From: Bacteroidota bacterium
GTDB lineage: Bacteria; Bacteroidota; Bacteroidia; Bacteroidales; VadinHA17
Direction of reading: 5' to 3'
DNA length: 6,932 nt
NCBI GenBank assembly: GCA_006227095.1
Contig: SBFZ01000239.1
Location: 1 to 6,932, forward strand
Below, one piece after another: positions 1 through 6,932 of this stretch. The position numbers were made by a program, and so were the translations under genes. Below the pieces are notes generated by a model. The model had not been told where the DNA came from. It made no database searches and saw nothing but the letters and a program-made list of their open reading frames with translations. Within the stretch, counting starts at the first letter, position 1, and every line of letters starts with the position of its first letter.

Positions 1-787
1 AGAGTCCGCTGACAATTATCAGCCTCCTCCCCTGCCTGGCCATATGAATCAGACCGTTGAATCCGTCCTCAAATGCATATTTGAAGGCCTCTTCGCCGTC
101 TGACCAGGCATCACCCGCCAGTTGTGACCCCATATCCGCAGCCACAGCCGGATCATCAGTACTGAAAAGATAAATGTCAAACCGATCACCTTCAACCTCA
201 TATGATGCCCTGAATGCTCCACGGAGAAACTCATGGCCCAGAACGCTCTCAAGGAGATAGGTCTCCTGGTTCTTCAGCAAACCTTCCTGCGGAAAGAGCC
301 GCAGCAGAGACGGGAACTCGTTTTTGCCACCGATTCCGGCATCTATCAGGCGTGCAAGCTCAACCATGCTCTCATTTACCTTCGCGGACCGTGAATGGCT
401 CATGATCTTTATATAATAACGGTCCTTGTAAAAGTGTACTGCTCCCTCCTCATTATACCCCTGTACACCAACCGGAATGAATGCATATCCCGGAGATCGC
501 TCCATCGAATACATTCCGAAGGCCTGGGCATTGTCACCGAAACTGTAGATCTCAGCCTTTATGCTGTTCCTTCCCCTGACATACTCCCTTATCCTGAGCT
601 CAGAAAAACCAAGCATAAGGTATGCATCAGCAGCCCCGTTAATATAATTCCACAGGTCGTCAGGGGTGTAAACCGGATAATCATCGCTTATCCTGTAGCC
701 TTTCAGCTCAGGGAAAAGCTGCTGGCCCTTCAGCCCGGCAACTGACAGAGACACAAATGCTGTTATAAACAGAAGTTTCCTCACCAT
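1..787 (-). CDS. Secreted DUF6599-like protein, 3' end outside window
   Basis: This frame is open from an ATG at 785-787 to the left edge, giving 262 visible codons with no stop, so the C-terminus is missing. The first ~21 residues form a signal peptide (MVRKLL, then a hydrophobic stretch, with likely cleavage near LKG/QQ), so the product is exported or lipid-free periplasmic. The body has WNYINGAADAYL at residues 46-57, an REY segment at 67-69, and NAQAFGMYSMERSPG at 86-100. From memory these resemble the DUF6599 family of Bacteroidota and Acidobacteria, whose function is unknown to me. No catalytic motif or cysteine cluster is visible. The start lies 12 nt after the stop of the aldo/keto reductase gene on the same strand, with an AT-rich gap and no Shine-Dalgarno, so the two are probably one transcript. 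The reading frame and signal peptide are certain; the family name is a recollection and less sure. Confidence 0.8.
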   Translation of the reverse strand, partial: MVRKLLFITAFVSLSVAGLKGQQLFPELKGYRISDDYPVYTPDDLWNYINGAADAYLMLGFSELRIREYVRGRNSIKAEIYSFGDNAQAFGMYSMERSPGYAFIPVGVQGYNEEGAVHFYKDRYYIKIMSHSRSAKVNESMVELARLIDAGIGGKNEFPSLLRLFPQEGLLKNQETYLLESVLGHEFLRGAFRASYEVEGDRFDIYLFSTDDPAVAADMGSQLAGDAWSDGEEAFKYAFEDGFNGLIHMARQGRRLIIVSGL

Positions 788-799
788 TAATGTAAATTT

Positions 800-1984
800 T
801 TATGCAATAAGGTCATATGGAACATTCACCAGCCTGGAAATGTCAGATATTTTCTCCCGAAGGTCAAATCCCCTTACACAGGTGGCAGAACAGCCGGAGC
901 AGCCGGAACATGGATCAGCCCCGGCAGCCGTCTGGCTCAGCAGCTCAGATGCCATGCCTGCATTCCGGTAGCCGTAGGCATACATATAGGCCCTCATAAG
1001 TTCAGGAATCGGGAGGTTATTCGGGCACCCGGGAACACATTTGCTGCAGGCGTTGCAATACAATCCGGGAAGGCCCGCTTCAGCAACAAGTTCGGATTTA
1101 TCCTGGTCAGTAAGTACAATATCTCTCATTACCTTCAGGTCTGTCTCAAGCTGGTCAAATGCTGTTATACCCGGGATAGTGGTATGCACACCTGGGTTTG
1201 AGATAACCCAGCGCAGAGCTGCCTGTGCATTGACAGGTTTTGTTCTCTCCCTGTCAAGCCATCCGCCTGCCATGGTCTTCATGGCCACAATACCCATGCC
1301 TGCAGCAGCTGCCTTCTCGATGGCACTGTTCATTTCATCAAGGTAGGTCTGGCGGTAGTTGTATGAGGTAAGTACAACATCCCAGATGCCGTCCTCCACC
1401 ATAGTATTTATTACCAGTGGCTCATTCTTGTGAGTTGAGATACCGATGAACCTGACCTTTCCCTGCTTTTTGAGATCGAGCATGGTCTTTACTATCTCCC
1501 TGTGCCTGACCATCTCAACACTCTCGGCAGAATGCATGTAAAGAATATCAACATATTCAATCCTGAGCCTCTTAAGGCTCAGGTCAAATTTCTGGAGAAA
1601 GTCTTCTGATGTTGTCTCTCTTGAGGGCAGGCCCGTACGTGAGTCAACTCCTGCAGGTTTTACCTTGGTGGCTACAAAGAATGATTCACGTGGCACCGTG
1701 CTGAAGAAGCCGCCAAGCATCTCCTCATTGCGTCCGTTCATATATCCGTGTGCCGTATCAAACATCTTCATGCCACCGTCCCAGGCAGCCCTGACAAGTG
1801 AACTGTTGTCTGACCTCATTACACCAAAGCTGACAACAGGCACCCTGAGTCCGGTCCTGCCAAGTGTCCTGTATACAATCTCACCTTCATCAGGCCTTAC
1901 GCTGCCGGCAAATGCACTGTTTCCAATCATTGTAATACCTGCGGCACCGGCGATGCCTGATCTGAAAAATGTTCTGCGCTTCAT
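800..1984 (-). CDS. Tat-exported aldo/keto reductase with C-terminal 2[4Fe-4S] ferredoxin domain
   Basis: This is a 394-residue predicted oxidoreductase of the COG1453 type. The N-terminus MKRRTFFRSG followed by a small/hydrophobic stretch to AFA (residues 24-26) is a twin-arginine signal, common on enzymes exported already folded with cofactors. The aldo/keto reductase barrel spans about residues 36-295. It retains the full catalytic tetrad: D76 and Y81 (FDTAHGY), K107 (ATK) and H151 (YMH). A late IPGITAFDQL segment (270-279) matches the family's nucleotide-binding end. The C-terminus carries two cysteine sets, C310/C313/C316/C320 followed by Pro, and C359/C362/C365/C369, as in dicluster ferredoxins. 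The frame stays open 37 codons upstream to an ATG at 2095, but the ATG at 1984 is chosen because it places the RR signal at the terminus. The substrate is not evident. The gene is the likely first member of an operon with the DUF6599-like gene. Confidence 0.93.
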   Translation of the reverse strand: MKRRTFFRSGIAGAAGITMIGNSAFAGSVRPDEGEIVYRTLGRTGLRVPVVSFGVMRSDNSSLVRAAWDGGMKMFDTAHGYMNGRNEEMLGGFFSTVPRESFFVATKVKPAGVDSRTGLPSRETTSEDFLQKFDLSLKRLRIEYVDILYMHSAESVEMVRHREIVKTMLDLKKQGKVRFIGISTHKNEPLVINTMVEDGIWDVVLTSYNYRQTYLDEMNSAIEKAAAAGMGIVAMKTMAGGWLDRERTKPVNAQAALRWVISNPGVHTTIPGITAFDQLETDLKVMRDIVLTDQDKSELVAEAGLPGLYCNACSKCVPGCPNNLPIPELMRAYMYAYGYRNAGMASELLSQTAAGADPCSGCSGCSATCVRGFDLREKISDISRLVNVPYDLIA

Positions 1985-2147
1985 ATTATGGAGTTTGATA
2001 TTTATTGTTTTTCCGTTCCGGTTTATGCACTGTAAAATGTTGATAAATTCCCGGTGATCATCTCCTCCGGGAAAGGTATCATGGCCAATATACAAATATT
2101 TTATCGTATTTTCGTATAGCTGTCGCGCAGCATTAAATCAGGCAACC
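1985..2147. promoter_or_regulatory. Divergent intergenic region, reductase / AlbA_2 gene
   Basis: This 163-nt AT-rich gap separates two divergently transcribed genes and must hold both promoters. Near-matches to the Bacteroidota -7 element TAnnTTTG occur (for example TATTTTCG near 2107-2114 on the plus strand), but no correctly spaced -33 TTG partner was found, so no promoter is called. Neither start codon has a good Shine-Dalgarno sequence. Much of the interval (1985-2095) is also an open extension of the reductase frame, which I regard as chance. Confidence 0.45.
2048..2073. repeat. 7-bp inverted repeat in the reductase leader
   Basis: TTCCCGG (2048-2054) and CCGGGAA (2067-2073) are perfect inverted copies separated by 12 nt, which include the palindrome TGATCA. 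The element lies 64 nt upstream of the reductase start. There is no T-tract on either side, so it is not an intrinsic terminator. It could be an operator or a leader hairpin, but an arm length of 7 is short enough to arise by chance. Confidence 0.3.
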
Positions 2148-2795
2148 ATGGGGCGATATATCCACAACCTGATCTCAGGCGGCGAGGGTGTAAACCTTGA
2201 CTTTAAATACTGCATTTCTGACCCCGGTAAGATTGCCCGAACCCTCTCTGCATTTTCAAATACCGCCGGAGGCAAACTGCTGATAGGAGTCAGGGATAAC
2301 GGCTCCCTCGCCGGCGTCAGATCTGACGAAGAATACTATATGATCGATGCAGCTGCCAGGCTTCACTGTGAACCTGAGGTATCAATCATCACCAGGACAC
2401 ATACCATCAACGGAAAGACAATCATGGAGGTGCAGGTACCCAGGAGCACCTCCATACCTGTCAGGGCAAGGGACGAACATGGGAGGTGGAAAGCCTACTT
2501 CAGGCAGAAGGATCAGAACTTCATGGCTGACAGGGTTATATTGCAGGTCTGGAGGCGTAGCGGAAAGGCCCGCGGGTTGTTGCTGAGGTTCGAGGAGACA
2601 GAAAATATGCTGTTAAACCACCTTCGCGGAGGCGAAAAAATTACAGTGCAGGAGTTTCGCAACCTTGCAGGTATAAATTCACGGCAGGCAGAAAAAATAC
2701 TGAGTGACTTTGTCCTGTGCGGCCTGATAATTTATGAGGCAAGCGAGAAGGGAATATTTTACCGGCTGAGTGATAAGTTTGAGGCAGGCAAATGA
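2148..2795 (+). CDS. Schlafen AlbA_2-domain protein with C-terminal winged-helix-like region
   Basis: This is a 215-residue cytoplasmic protein with no signal peptide. The N-terminal half is an AlbA_2 domain (PF04326, formerly called AAA_4). It has EGVNLDFK at residues 13-20, where family members usually show EG..LEFK, and AFSNTAGGKLLIGVRDNG at 35-52, the family's most conserved segment, followed by AGV. The name 'ATP-binding' often attached to such genes is not supported by a Walker A motif here. Residues ~150-210 have the pattern of a winged helix (TVQEFRNLAGINSRQAEKILSDF, with the recognition-like helix around 178-190, then a short beta wing). The likely role is nucleic-acid binding or transcriptional regulation, which is an inference. 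The ATG at 2148 is chosen because the preceding residues fit the usual short family N-terminus, although the frame is open upstream. It is divergent from the reductase gene and convergent with the sensor phosphatase gene. Confidence 0.9.
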   Translation: MGRYIHNLISGGEGVNLDFKYCISDPGKIARTLSAFSNTAGGKLLIGVRDNGSLAGVRSDEEYYMIDAAARLHCEPEVSIITRTHTINGKTIMEVQVPRSTSIPVRARDEHGRWKAYFRQKDQNFMADRVILQVWRRSGKARGLLLRFEETENMLLNHLRGGEKITVQEFRNLAGINSRQAEKILSDFVLCGLIIYEASEKGIFYRLSDKFEAGK

Positions 2796-2802
2796 AGGAT
2801 AT

Positions 2803-5800
2803 TTATTCAATTCTCAGACCCACGATCAGAATATCGTCTGTCTGGGGTGCCTGCCCCATCCAGCTGTCAAGCCGTTCTTCCAGAATCTCCTTTTGCTTTT
2901 CCATGTGAAAATTCTGAATGTCAAGTATCAGTCTCCTGAGATTCTTCTTTAGAAATTTCTTGCCGGTCGACCCGTTGAACTGATCAGAATATCCGTCAGT
3001 AAACAGGTAATATGATGATTCCCTCTCAAGTTTCCAGGTATGCTGGGTAAAAACATGGTCCCCGTCAAGGTGCATGCCCAGAGGTACACGGTCTCCGTAA
3101 ACAGTCTCAAGAAGGTATTTGCCGCTTGCCATTGTTCCTTCATTGGGTCTGAATTCACCGTTATCCCACTTTGTCTTTTCCCTGTCATTCATCATTCTTA
3201 CCCTGAAACATTGTGTTGCAGCTCCGGAGAATTCAACTTTCCCTGAAGCCCTGTCAATCACCAGAAGGGAAAGATCAATACCCTCAAGGTGCATATCAGT
3301 GTGTGGTACCGATGTGAATGTTTCAGCGAGCCTGTTGCGGAACTCACTGAGCATTTCTGATGTCTTCATTTTTACAGGCCGGCTCTCTATCTCATCGAGA
3401 AAACCCATTGCCATGATTGTCCTTAATGCTGAAGGTACTCCATGCCCGGTACAATCACCTGCAACTATGACGGTTCTGTCATCGCTGTGCCTGAACCAGA
3501 AGAAATCACCGCTGACTGCTCCCCTGGGCCTGTTGAGGATGAAACTGTTTTTGACTGCTTCAGCAAGTCCTCTTGCTGACGGAAGAAGAGCCCGTTGTAC
3601 CATCCCTGCATACTTTTCCATCCCGGAGATCTCGTCCCTCCCCCTGCTGGCTGCCTCATTCCTCTGCTTCAGAAGACTCTCAAGCTTCCTTCTTCTTCTC
3701 CTGAACCTCCTGACCATATTTAATACCAGAACAAGCAAAAGCCCTCCTGCCACAATGCCATATACAATCAGCGCTGCGACTGAGAAATACCAGGGTCTGG
3801 CAATCGAGAAGGGGAAAGCTATCTCTTCACCTTCCAGCCCGGTAATGGTCTTTGCCCTCAGCAGAAATCGATAATCACCTGAAGGGAGGTTGGTGTAGTC
3901 CCTGTAATTTCGGCTTTCCCAGCCTGACCATTCATCATCAAAACCCACCAGCCTGTACCTGTATTCTGTCTTTGTCTCTTCCACATAGGAGGTAGTAGTC
4001 CATCCGAATGAGATACTGTTATCACTATGCTTCAGTCTGGCTGCCGGCTTCCCCGGCTCTGACAGTGCTGATATGCCGGCACCGGCAGGTGCCATATGGC
4101 AGAAGGCACCATCCAGTATGACATGGTCCTTTCCGGAAATGATACTGGTGAAGACTGTTCTGAAAGCGCCATACCTGAACGCGAGCCTTGACTTGTCAAT
4201 GACGAAGAGGCTCTGACCCTTGGCGAGCCATATGGCACCATCAGCGAAGGCCATCCCCCTGGTGGCAATATCAGGAAGGAAGTCAAATTGCCGCCTGAAA
4301 ACCACATGACCCTGACTGGTGAGGGTCACCAGGGCGTCAAAGTTACGTGTGTCGAAGCCTGAAAGGAAGATTTCCCCTTCGGGAGTCATTGACATCCGGT
4401 TTATACTGACTTCATCAAAACTGCTTCCCGCAAGATCATGGTCTTTCACGAAGGAATCACTGCTGCGGCTGTATCTGTATATCCCACGTCCCGTACAGAG
4501 ATATAAGATGTCATTGAAAAATTCCAGGCCGTTTAACGTATCACAAAGCACACCCTTTTGCCGGCCATAGATAAAAAAAGCTGTGTCATTGGATTCACAG
4601 GACATCCTGACAACAGACGAAGGGTTCTCAGTCATTATCCACCATTCACCCGGTGAAGAATACTGAATATCCCTTATCCGTGCGGACTCATCAAGTCTGA
4701 CGGCATGAAGCAAGGTCCACTCATAGCCATCATAACCCAGCTTTCTGATAATTCCGTCAGTTGAGCCTGCGAGAATAACGTCAATTTCTTCATTTGAATG
4801 GCATACCGTTGAAATGCCGATACCGGGGAGAAAAAGCTCAAGATCATCGTTTTCATCAAGCTGAAGCAAACCGTCTCCGGTTGCGGCTATCATCATTTTG
4901 CCATCAGACAGCTCAGCAGTAATTAATTCATTTACAGGTGAATCGAACTCTCCTGCCCGCATGAATCGCCTTGTTCCCGATCGGTCAGTATAATCAACAA
5001 GCAATCCGTTGTCTGTCCCCGCATACACCGATCCATCGAATCCCAGGATGGTACCGGAAACGGATGATAAACCTGATGCACGGTTGAATTCTGAAGCAGG
5101 CAGGGATACATATCCCCTGTTTATGAAGCCCCCGGTGCAGAACCACAATTGTGAATTGGATCTGTAATCACAGTACATGGCGGTGACTGACGATTCCCGT
5201 AATTCGGAAGTCCTCCCGGAGATGACCTGGTGGAGCCTTCCGTCACGACTGAAGATATAAATCCCGCCCTGTCGTGAAAAACCGGCAGCGATCATATTCC
5301 CGGGAATAATGGCAAGGTCAGAAAGTGATCCGCTCCTCATTATTTCTTCAGCTGCCCTGTCTGAGAAGTGTTCATTTAAATTCCCGGTACGGATATTAAA
5401 CAGCATAAGGTCCCTTCCCCGGGCACCGACAAGCAAATTATCCCTGTCATACGGCAGAAGCCTGACAATTCCGGCCAGGGCCATCTTTTCTCCTCCCGTA
5501 ATCCGGGTGATGGTATCGTTTCCGTATGCAAACAGTCCTTCCCTTCCGTCAGCAAGAATTATCATCCTGTCAAAAGCGACCATTGCTGACACGTTGCCCA
5601 GTCCATAGTCAGCCTCCAGGTTGGTTACCGTGACTGAATCATTTTCCTGTCCGCACCGGTAAAGCTTCCTCCCGTCAGTAAACCAGACATGATTGCTGTC
5701 AGCGGCAGCCGAAATGATGGTTCCGGTTGTAACCGCCTTATCCTGTTCAGCTATCATCCCGGCCAGGGATCTGTATCTCAGTCTTCCTCTTTCATCAGGC

Positions 5801-6117
5801 CGCAGGATACCAAAGTCATTTCTGCCACCTGCAAACACCACTCCCCTTTTGTCGGTAATAAGCACTTTAACTGAGCTTATACCAGGGGTTCCGGTCAGCA
5901 ACCATTTGCTGCCGTCATAGGTTACAATGCCACCACCTTCATTGCCGAAGTACATCACACCGCAACTGTCCATCGTGATGCAAAGGTTCCCTGGCTCGCC
6001 CGGTGTCTGGGCCGCATCAAACCAGCTGATCAAAGGCGTACCATACCTGTTTACCTGTGAAGTTGCTGTTAATGTGTAAAATAAAAGGAATATCAATACC
6101 TGAAGACCCGTCTTCAT
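2803..6117 (-). CDS. Two-component-like propeller sensor with SpoIIE/PP2C serine phosphatase output
   Basis: This is a 1104-residue single-pass membrane sensor. A signal peptide (residues 1-20, ending TATS) exports the N-terminal ~770 residues. Residues ~40-641 contain about 14 repeats of the pattern '..I..D..G.V..G...GI..Y', which I read as two seven-bladed Reg_prop propellers. A Y_Y_Y domain follows at ~700-772 (YRYRLVGFDDEWSGW, then LPSGDYRFLLRA and RPWYFS). One transmembrane helix at ~777-800 is followed by a highly basic stop-transfer (803-811) and a short helical linker. The cytoplasmic PP2C/SpoIIE domain (~835-1104) keeps its metal-binding acids: D871 (SGDFFW), D888 (GDCTGHG), D1041 (FTDG) and D1094/D1095 (TDD). 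The family dephosphorylates serine/threonine on partners such as STAS anti-anti-sigma factors. No kinase, histidine phospho-acceptor or receiver domain is present, and no partner gene lies in the window. The likely signal is a periplasmic polymer or cell-state cue (inference). It starts divergently from the C25-peptidase gene. Confidence 0.95.
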   Translation of the reverse strand: MKTGLQVLIFLLFYTLTATSQVNRYGTPLISWFDAAQTPGEPGNLCITMDSCGVMYFGNEGGGIVTYDGSKWLLTGTPGISSVKVLITDKRGVVFAGGRNDFGILRPDERGRLRYRSLAGMIAEQDKAVTTGTIISAAADSNHVWFTDGRKLYRCGQENDSVTVTNLEADYGLGNVSAMVAFDRMIILADGREGLFAYGNDTITRITGGEKMALAGIVRLLPYDRDNLLVGARGRDLMLFNIRTGNLNEHFSDRAAEEIMRSGSLSDLAIIPGNMIAAGFSRQGGIYIFSRDGRLHQVISGRTSELRESSVTAMYCDYRSNSQLWFCTGGFINRGYVSLPASEFNRASGLSSVSGTILGFDGSVYAGTDNGLLVDYTDRSGTRRFMRAGEFDSPVNELITAELSDGKMMIAATGDGLLQLDENDDLELFLPGIGISTVCHSNEEIDVILAGSTDGIIRKLGYDGYEWTLLHAVRLDESARIRDIQYSSPGEWWIMTENPSSVVRMSCESNDTAFFIYGRQKGVLCDTLNGLEFFNDILYLCTGRGIYRYSRSSDSFVKDHDLAGSSFDEVSINRMSMTPEGEIFLSGFDTRNFDALVTLTSQGHVVFRRQFDFLPDIATRGMAFADGAIWLAKGQSLFVIDKSRLAFRYGAFRTVFTSIISGKDHVILDGAFCHMAPAGAGISALSEPGKPAARLKHSDNSISFGWTTTSYVEETKTEYRYRLVGFDDEWSGWESRNYRDYTNLPSGDYRFLLRAKTITGLEGEEIAFPFSIARPWYFSVAALIVYGIVAGGLLLVLVLNMVRRFRRRRRKLESLLKQRNEAASRGRDEISGMEKYAGMVQRALLPSARGLAEAVKNSFILNRPRGAVSGDFFWFRHSDDRTVIVAGDCTGHGVPSALRTIMAMGFLDEIESRPVKMKTSEMLSEFRNRLAETFTSVPHTDMHLEGIDLSLLVIDRASGKVEFSGAATQCFRVRMMNDREKTKWDNGEFRPNEGTMASGKYLLETVYGDRVPLGMHLDGDHVFTQHTWKLERESSYYLFTDGYSDQFNGSTGKKFLKKNLRRLILDIQNFHMEKQKEILEERLDSWMGQAPQTDDILIVGLRIE

Positions 6118-6158
6118 TACCTGAACAATTGCCCCATTTTAAGGTTAAATATACGAAT

Positions 6159-6202
6159 TCAATTTATATAACGGCAGAAACAACTTCCGGCATATAAATT
6201 GA
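6159..6202. promoter_or_regulatory. 44-bp dyad between sensor-phosphatase and C25-peptidase genes
   Basis: TCAATTTATAT (6159-6169) and ATATAAATTGA (6192-6202) are perfect 11-bp inverted copies. The symmetry continues inward with CGG/CCG (6172-6174 against 6187-6189) and AG/CT (6176-6177 against 6184-6185). In all, 16 of 22 positions pair around a centre between 6180 and 6181. It lies in the 123-nt gap between two divergent genes, 41 nt from the phosphatase start and 38 nt from the peptidase start, where a dimeric regulator could affect both. As RNA, the AT-rich arms would form only a weak hairpin and no T-tract follows, so a protein-binding site is more likely than a terminator. No regulator is identified. 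A TATATTTA box on the minus strand (6146-6153) next to it resembles the Bacteroidota -7 element TAnnTTTG with one mismatch. Confidence 0.55.
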
Positions 6203-6240
6203 GGTAATTTTTGATTATATTGGCTTCGCATATTCAGGTT

Positions 6241-6932
6241 ATGAGGGTAAATCAGAGGGCAACCGCACTGCTGGCGGCAGCATTGATGCTGCTGAACCTG
6301 TCTGACGCAGACTCGCAACCTTATTCCGGCAGAACAGGAGATGCTGTTGCTGGTGTACCTCCCGGAAACCGCCCTTCAACAATTGTCTATAAAACTGAAG
6401 ATCAGCGCCTTCTCAAGGTCAGTGATCCCACCGGAGAATATCTCAGGCTTCTTCTGCCCGGTCACCATCACACCCAGGAGCCGGGGCAACCTGAACTTCC
6501 GGTCTGGAGCAGGCTGATTGAAGTACCTGACGGAATGGAGCCGGTTGTCACTGTCAGTAATGTCATAACAAGAAAAATAAGGTTATCTGAGGAAAGCCCT
6601 TCAGGTGCTGAAATCTATCCGGCACAACCGGCCAGGACCAAAAACCAGCTGCCACAGGATAAGGTCATCATTAAGGACCGAAAAATCTATGAGACAAGGG
6701 GAATCGTTATGCATGATACTGTGAAGGTGACTCACGAGGGTATCTTCAGAGGCCGCAGGCTGGCAAACGTAGCGGTTTACCCTGCATTCTACGATCCTGC
6801 AGGAAAATATGTCGACCTTATTACATCCATGAAGCTGAACATCAGCTTTGAACCTTCAGGGGCAAAGGGAGAGGATGAGACCGGTGACTCCTTCAACAAG
6901 GGAGGATTCAGTTCAGATTCCTATATAACCGG
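6241..6932 (+). CDS. Gingipain-type (C25) peptidase, propeptide portion only; 3' end outside window
   Basis: This frame is open from ATG 6241 to the right edge, giving 230 complete codons. Residues 1-~25 are a signal peptide (basic start, then ALLAAALMLLNL, with a likely cut near ADS/QP). The rest matches the layout of the Propeptide_C25 domain of gingipain-like cysteine peptidases. It has the 'G.P.LPVWSRLIEVPDG' segment (residues 82-98), the FRGRRLANVAVYPAFYDP segment (169-186), a strand pattern LITSMKLNISF (194-204), and KGGFSSDSYIT near the end, close to where the propeptide would join the catalytic domain. The catalytic His and Cys would lie outside the window and cannot be checked. Members are normally exported by Sec and then by the type IX secretion system through a C-terminal sorting domain, and here that part is also missing. 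No Shine-Dalgarno precedes the start. It is transcribed divergently from the sensor phosphatase gene across the 44-bp dyad. Confidence 0.83.
   Translation, partial: MRVNQRATALLAAALMLLNLSDADSQPYSGRTGDAVAGVPPGNRPSTIVYKTEDQRLLKVSDPTGEYLRLLLPGHHHTQEPGQPELPVWSRLIEVPDGMEPVVTVSNVITRKIRLSEESPSGAEIYPAQPARTKNQLPQDKVIIKDRKIYETRGIVMHDTVKVTHEGIFRGRRLANVAVYPAFYDPAGKYVDLITSMKLNISFEPSGAKGEDETGDSFNKGGFSSDSYIT

Noticed and set aside
395..745. 116-codon open frame on the plus strand at the left end
   Set aside because: It lies opposite the signal-peptide-bearing DUF6599-like gene, whose frame is open to the edge and contains conserved-looking motifs.
1985..2095. In-frame upstream extension of the reductase with an earlier ATG at 2095
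   Set aside because: The 37 extra residues are not signal-like and would bury the twin-arginine motif inside the protein. The ATG at 1984 gives a correct Tat N-terminus.
3119..3874. 251-codon open frame on the plus strand inside the sensor phosphatase gene
   Set aside because: It is antisense to a well-supported coding region spanning the Y_Y_Y, membrane and PP2C parts. Its composition (Ser/Leu/Pro-rich) is typical of a shadow frame and no domain is recognisable.
6146..6153. TATATTTA on the minus strand as the -7 element of the sensor gene promoter
   Set aside because: It has one mismatch to TAnnTTTG and no TTG at the expected 19-21 nt spacing (the nearest is 27 nt), so it is too weak to call as a promoter by itself.
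6205..6223. TAATTTTTG or TATATTGG as the -7 element for the C25-peptidase gene
   Set aside because: Both are near-matches, but the candidate -33 TTG is at the wrong spacing (about 14 nt) or absent, so neither can be preferred.

Overview
The window looks like a stretch of a Bacteroidota chromosome, probably of the Bacteroidales type. Three observations support this. First, there is a two-propeller/Y_Y_Y sensor protein of the sort common in that phylum. Second, the right edge opens a gene with a gingipain-type (C25) propeptide, a family usually exported by the type IX secretion system. Third, start codons are preceded by AT-rich leaders without clear Shine-Dalgarno sequences. No RNA genes, CRISPR arrays, insertion sequences or other mobile elements were seen, and coding density is high. 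All four gaps between neighbouring genes are short (12, 163, 7 and 123 nt).

Layout, left to right. (a) 1-787, minus strand, is the 5' part of a secreted DUF6599-like protein that runs off the left edge. (b) 800-1984, minus strand, lies 12 nt upstream of it and is presumably co-transcribed. It encodes an aldo/keto reductase with a twin-arginine signal and a C-terminal two-cluster ferredoxin module. (c) 1985-2147 is a divergent intergenic region containing a 7-bp inverted repeat. (d) 2148-2795, plus strand, is a Schlafen AlbA_2-type protein with a C-terminal winged-helix-like region. (e) 2803-6117, minus strand, converges on it with only 7 nt between the stop codons. It encodes a 1104-residue sensor with about 14 propeller blades, a Y_Y_Y domain, one membrane helix and a cytoplasmic SpoIIE/PP2C phosphatase with all expected acidic residues. 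(f) 6118-6240 is a second divergent intergenic region carrying a striking 44-bp dyad with 11-bp perfect arms. (g) 6241-6932, plus strand, is the 5' part of a C25-propeptide peptidase that runs off the right edge.

How the parts may work together (inference). The reductase and the DUF6599-like protein form a small export-linked unit, which may be a periplasmic redox module. The sensor phosphatase and the secreted peptidase share a divergent control region. This suggests that an extracellular or periplasmic signal read by the propellers could be linked to production of the secreted protease, through a PP2C-controlled partner that is not in this window. The families themselves are known. The parts that deserve a second look are the dyad between (e) and (g), and the exported ferredoxin-reductase paired with the DUF6599-like protein.
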